Assembly (NCBI GenBank): GCA_964230605.1
Contig: CAXRIN010000074.1
Coordinates: forward strand, 1-17,156
Origin: GCA-002722245 sp964230605
GTDB lineage: Bacteria; Bacteroidota; Bacteroidia; Flavobacteriales_C; GCA-002722245
Length of the DNA stretch: 17,156 bases
Reading direction: 5' to 3'
Shown one piece after another: positions 14,067 through 17,156 of the stretch; the stretch's first letter is position 1, and each line of letters opens with the position of its first letter. The position numbers and the translations under genes are program-made. A model generated the notes under the pieces. It was given only the letters and a program-made list of their open reading frames with translations. It was not told the DNA's origin and did no database searches.

Positions 14067-17000
14067 ATGGGGTTAAGGATACAGATACTTTTTATATCAA
14101 TATTTATTTTTCTATTAAATATTAAGGTTAATTCACAAGCCGATGTATGGTATGTAGGTAATAATATTTCTATTGATTTTTCTTCAGGAACCGCTGTTGC
14201 AGGGAATGGGATTAGTATTGGAGGTGACTTAACTGAAGGTTCAACTGCAATTACGGATGAAAATGGAAATTTATTGTTTGCTGTAGTTGGTGATAATATT
14301 TACGACGGAGGAGAAAATTCTGTATTTAATTTGCCAGCAAACACTTGGGATGTTTCGAATGGAACTATGGTTATTCCTATTCCCGGGAAAACTGATGAAT
14401 ATTATCTTACGGTCCTTAGGGAAGGTGGTGCTAATTCTTCTACGCCAATGGCTCAATATTATACTGTTAAGACTAACGGTACAGGTGCTGGGAATTTAAC
14501 AATTACGGGACCTAAAGATTTGCAAAAAGATTTAACTCAAAGTCAAACAGGGGTACCTAAGATAAATCCCGATGGAAGTGTTTCTGATGAATACTGGTGG
14601 ATTTCACATGAAATGTGTAACAATACTTTTGTAACTTATTCTGTTGATGCCTCTGGTATTTCTAAATCAAGTAGTTCGAATGGAGGTCCTGATTTTGATT
14701 GTATTTCGTCTTATCCTCCTAAATATGATGCTATTGGAACATTGAAATTCAATGGTTGCTATACCCAGATGTCCTATGCAATGGGTGATAAGGTTATGCT
14801 TTTTGATTTTGATCCTAAGACAGGGCAGATTACCCACAAAAATACTATAACAACAGGTTTGTCTTCTGCATATAGTGTCGAATTTTCACCTGATGGTAAT
14901 TATGCTTATGTTCTTACTGGACAGGATAATAATAACCCTGGAAAGATTTACCGAATGGATGTTACTCCAACAGGATTTGGTTCTCCAACCTTAATGGGGA
15001 ATACAGGAGGTATGAGAGGAGGGCATCTTCAGTTAGGGCCAGATGGTAATATTTATTATGCTATTCCTGAAGCTTATGGGAATGCGGGTAAGGGTAAAAT
15101 AGGCCGGATAACGAATCCTAATGGTGGAGGAGTTATGGATAATAATTGGTATCAAGCAACTAAAGCTAGTTATGGTTCAACCGATGAAGATCAATGGGTA
15201 AACATGGATATGCCTACATTTTTAAAATCCTTAGTTGTTGCTTCTCCTAAACTTTTAGTTGATGGTGTTGAGTTAAAAGAAACTCAAGTCTGTGAGGGTG
15301 ATGCTGTTAATTTTGAGTTAGAGGTTTCTGGTGCCATCGCTGCAAATGTTGACTGGGAGGCTACTGGAGCTAATTCTAAAACCCAGCAAGGTGGCTCCTC
15401 GTTTTCTATGACAATGTCAAATGTAGGGACAACTTATATTGTTGCAACAATAACTGATGAGTGCGGAAGAGAAAGGGATGTTGATTTTGAGGTTGAGACC
15501 TATCCAATTGAAAGACCGAATGCAACAATAGATTATTCGTCTTGTCCGAATCCTACTTTAACAGGTACCGGATCTTCTTCTGGTCAGTATAAATGGTATG
15601 ATGCTGATCCTAATTCAGGAGGTAATTTGCTAGGTGTTGGTCCGACTTTTGTTGCAGATCCTAATACTACTTATTGGGTTGCTCCAGCTGGTGACGTTAC
15701 TTTAAGTAATGTTAGTGATCCACGATCAGTTGGGAATTGGCAAACGGCGAGTGGTAATACCCAATTCGTTGTTGCTGAAGGGGTCGCTTCGATAAATCAG
15801 GTTCAAGCAGGTTTCGGTAATGGATGGTCTAGTGCTGATAGAAATGGTGATTTTACTTTTACATTAAAAGATGCTGGAGGAGCTACAGTTGGTACTCCTG
15901 TTGTTGTTAATTTTACTGGTCCAGCAGGGTCTGAGGAACTTGTAACTGGGGTTCCTGCTGATTGGGTTGTTGCAGCAGGGACTTATACAATTGAAGTAAG
16001 TAAACCTTCGTGGGCTGATATTCGACCTCTCACTCCTGAGAATAGTACAGTTGGGAGTATTTCGTTTAATGGTGGTCAGGCATCTGGAATTGAGGTTTCT
16101 CATGTTTTAGAGGATTCGCCTGTTCAATGTTTTGAGCCTAAGCAAATTGATGTTCAAGGGTGCTGTGATAAACCCGCTGATGATCCAACAATTGATGTTG
16201 CAGCTTCGACTTTAGAGGTTTGTGCTCCTGATAATGGAGAGGTAGTCTCTGTAGCTGGTTTAACAAATGGGTTAGATTTTAAATGGCAAGAAAGTAATGA
16301 TGGCGGAACAACTTGGACGGATGTAGCTGGTGAAACAGGCGTTGTAGCTGGTGGTCAGGTAGTATTAACTAATGTACCTGATAGTGGTTATTGGTATAGG
16401 TATTTAATTGCGGAGACAGGTAATATTGATAATTGTGCAAAAGAATCAGACTCCGCTCAATTCATTCGTAACCCATTACCAGTTATTGATTCGATTGGTA
16501 AAGCACCATTCAAGGCAGTTTACTGTGAGGGAGAGGCTTATGAATTAGAGACTCATGTTGATGAATCAGCTGGTTACCCAGTGACTTATGTATGGAGTAA
16601 TGCAGGTGTGGGGACTGATAGTGTGACTGATGGGGTAACTACTACAGGGACGCATACTTATGAGGTGGAGGTTGATGCTAAGGGGTGTAAAGCAACCGCG
16701 AGTATTGATGTAGATGTTGAAGCGAACGAGAGTGCAGATGTAACGGATGATCAAGGACCATTTTGTGTAAGTGAAACGCCAAATCCAGTAATTACAACAG
16801 AGCCTGGGACAACACCAGGAGGTGTTTGGAGTGTTGATGATGCCACGATTGCAACGATTGATGCAGGGACTGGAGAGTTAACGATGTTAAAGGATGGAGT
16901 AGTAAGAGTTTACTACAAAACACCGGGTGCTTGTTTTGGAATTGATTCGGTGGATATTACAATTGAGCCAGCAATGGAAGCAGAGGTAACTACAGCAGAT

Positions 17001-17156
17001 TTTGATTTCTGTAAGAAAGATACCGTTTTCCAAGTAGGATTATCGGGAACAAGTGATGCAGGAGGAAGATGGACAGCTTGGGATGCTACCAATAATGCGT
17101 TTGTAAATGGATCGATAGATGCGGCGGGTAATTTTGATGCAGCAGGATTAGAGCCA
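14067..17156 (+). CDS. Large secreted multidomain protein, probable T9SS cargo or adhesin, 3' end beyond window
   Basis: One frame stays open for 1030 codons from the ATG at 14067 to the window edge. Residues 1-25 form a signal peptide (MGLRIQILFISIFIFLLNI, cleavage near NSQA). Residues 26-390 resemble the N-terminal propeller-like region of many Bacteroidota T9SS proteins: WYVGNNISIDFSSG, TDENGNLLF, IPIPGKTDEYYL, FSPDGNYAYVL (273-283) and LGPDGNIYYA (323-332). Ig-like units follow at about 395-480, 480-540 (YKWYDA...TTYWV, like the CHU_C-associated Ig_7 domain), 705-808 (KWQESNDGGTTWTDV), 810-895, 896-975 and 976 to the end. Residues 543-700 are an unassigned beta-rich insert ending in Cys699-Cys700. 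The missing C-terminus should decide whether a T9SS sorting domain is present. A role in surface attachment or gliding is inferred, and codon use shifts along the gene. Confidence 0.9.
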   Translation, partial: MGLRIQILFISIFIFLLNIKVNSQADVWYVGNNISIDFSSGTAVAGNGISIGGDLTEGSTAITDENGNLLFAVVGDNIYDGGENSVFNLPANTWDVSNGTMVIPIPGKTDEYYLTVLREGGANSSTPMAQYYTVKTNGTGAGNLTITGPKDLQKDLTQSQTGVPKINPDGSVSDEYWWISHEMCNNTFVTYSVDASGISKSSSSNGGPDFDCISSYPPKYDAIGTLKFNGCYTQMSYAMGDKVMLFDFDPKTGQITHKNTITTGLSSAYSVEFSPDGNYAYVLTGQDNNNPGKIYRMDVTPTGFGSPTLMGNTGGMRGGHLQLGPDGNIYYAIPEAYGNAGKGKIGRITNPNGGGVMDNNWYQATKASYGSTDEDQWVNMDMPTFLKSLVVASPKLLVDGVELKETQVCEGDAVNFELEVSGAIAANVDWEATGANSKTQQGGSSFSMTMSNVGTTYIVATITDECGRERDVDFEVETYPIERPNATIDYSSCPNPTLTGTGSSSGQYKWYDADPNSGGNLLGVGPTFVADPNTTYWVAPAGDVTLSNVSDPRSVGNWQTASGNTQFVVAEGVASINQVQAGFGNGWSSADRNGDFTFTLKDAGGATVGTPVVVNFTGPAGSEELVTGVPADWVVAAGTYTIEVSKPSWADIRPLTPENSTVGSISFNGGQASGIEVSHVLEDSPVQCFEPKQIDVQGCCDKPADDPTIDVAASTLEVCAPDNGEVVSVAGLTNGLDFKWQESNDGGTTWTDVAGETGVVAGGQVVLTNVPDSGYWYRYLIAETGNIDNCAKESDSAQFIRNPLPVIDSIGKAPFKAVYCEGEAYELETHVDESAGYPVTYVWSNAGVGTDSVTDGVTTTGTHTYEVEVDAKGCKATASIDVDVEANESADVTDDQGPFCVSETPNPVITTEPGTTPGGVWSVDDATIATIDAGTGELTMLKDGVVRVYYKTPGACFGIDSVDITIEPAMEAEVTTADFDFCKKDTVFQVGLSGTSDAGGRWTAWDATNNAFVNGSIDAAGNFDAAGLEP

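Noticed and set aside
14287..14499. Short frame inside the secreted-protein gene suggesting a frameshift
   Set aside because: The main frame from 14067 continues through this region without a stop and encodes coherent motifs on both sides, so there is no frameshift.
15864..16754. Minus-strand frames in the secreted-protein region (15864-16103 and 16566-16754)
   Set aside because: They are antisense to the continuous 1030-codon frame, have low-complexity composition and show no recognisable domain.
1..17156. CRISPR arrays, tRNA or rRNA genes, phage or defence modules
   Set aside because: No regularly spaced repeats of CRISPR type, no tRNA cloverleaf or rRNA sequence, and no nuclease, integrase or toxin-antitoxin signature were seen on either strand.

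Overview
The window looks like a chromosomal segment of a low-GC member of the Bacteroidota, most likely Flavobacteriales. The evidence is the Bacteroidota-specific families DUF4293 and DUF4202, a Rho factor with a long charged N-terminal insertion, candidate -7 promoter elements of the TAnnTTTG type, few convincing Shine-Dalgarno sites, and a large secreted protein of the kind exported by the type IX secretion system (T9SS). This placement is by family recognition only, without a database search.

Left edge (1-711): the first codons of a probable IS1595-family (ISXO2-like) transposase run off the left end on the minus strand. Next to it is a small unrecognised four-helix membrane protein on the plus strand. 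A GC-richer stretch follows that carries an imperfect inverted copy of the end of dnaN, then a strong bidirectional terminator.

Housekeeping block (712-9129, mostly minus strand): dnaN (sliding clamp) is divergent from a cysteine-dioxygenase-like gene on the plus strand. That gene converges on mnmA (tRNA 2-thiouridylase) with one base between the stop codons. Upstream on the minus strand, in transcription order, are glmM, a cysteine desulfurase, DUF4202 (ATGA overlap with the desulfurase), DUF4293, and rho with its own terminator. The desulfurase, mnmA and a rhodanese at 10776 are plausible parts of one sulfur-relay economy, and the dioxygenase-like protein may act on the cysteine pool. This link is inferred.

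Plus-strand block (9343-13909): a TPR protein and a rhodanese end at a terminator. A tight operon follows: DUF368 (undecaprenyl-phosphate transporter family), aroE and tsaD, with an 11-nt overlap and then a 1-nt gap.

Right edge (14067-17156): one uninterrupted reading frame of 1030 codons with a signal peptide runs off the window. It encodes a multidomain extracellular protein: an N-terminal propeller-like region, Ig-like repeats and an unassigned insert domain. Its synonymous codon use changes markedly along its length.

The most unusual observations are the dioxygenase-like protein, which has Tyr at a normally metal-binding His and a five-cysteine tail; the large secreted protein with its codon shift; the heptamer repeat between glmM and the desulfurase; and the rearrangement traces near dnaN. 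I found no convincing defence system, CRISPR array, tRNA or rRNA.
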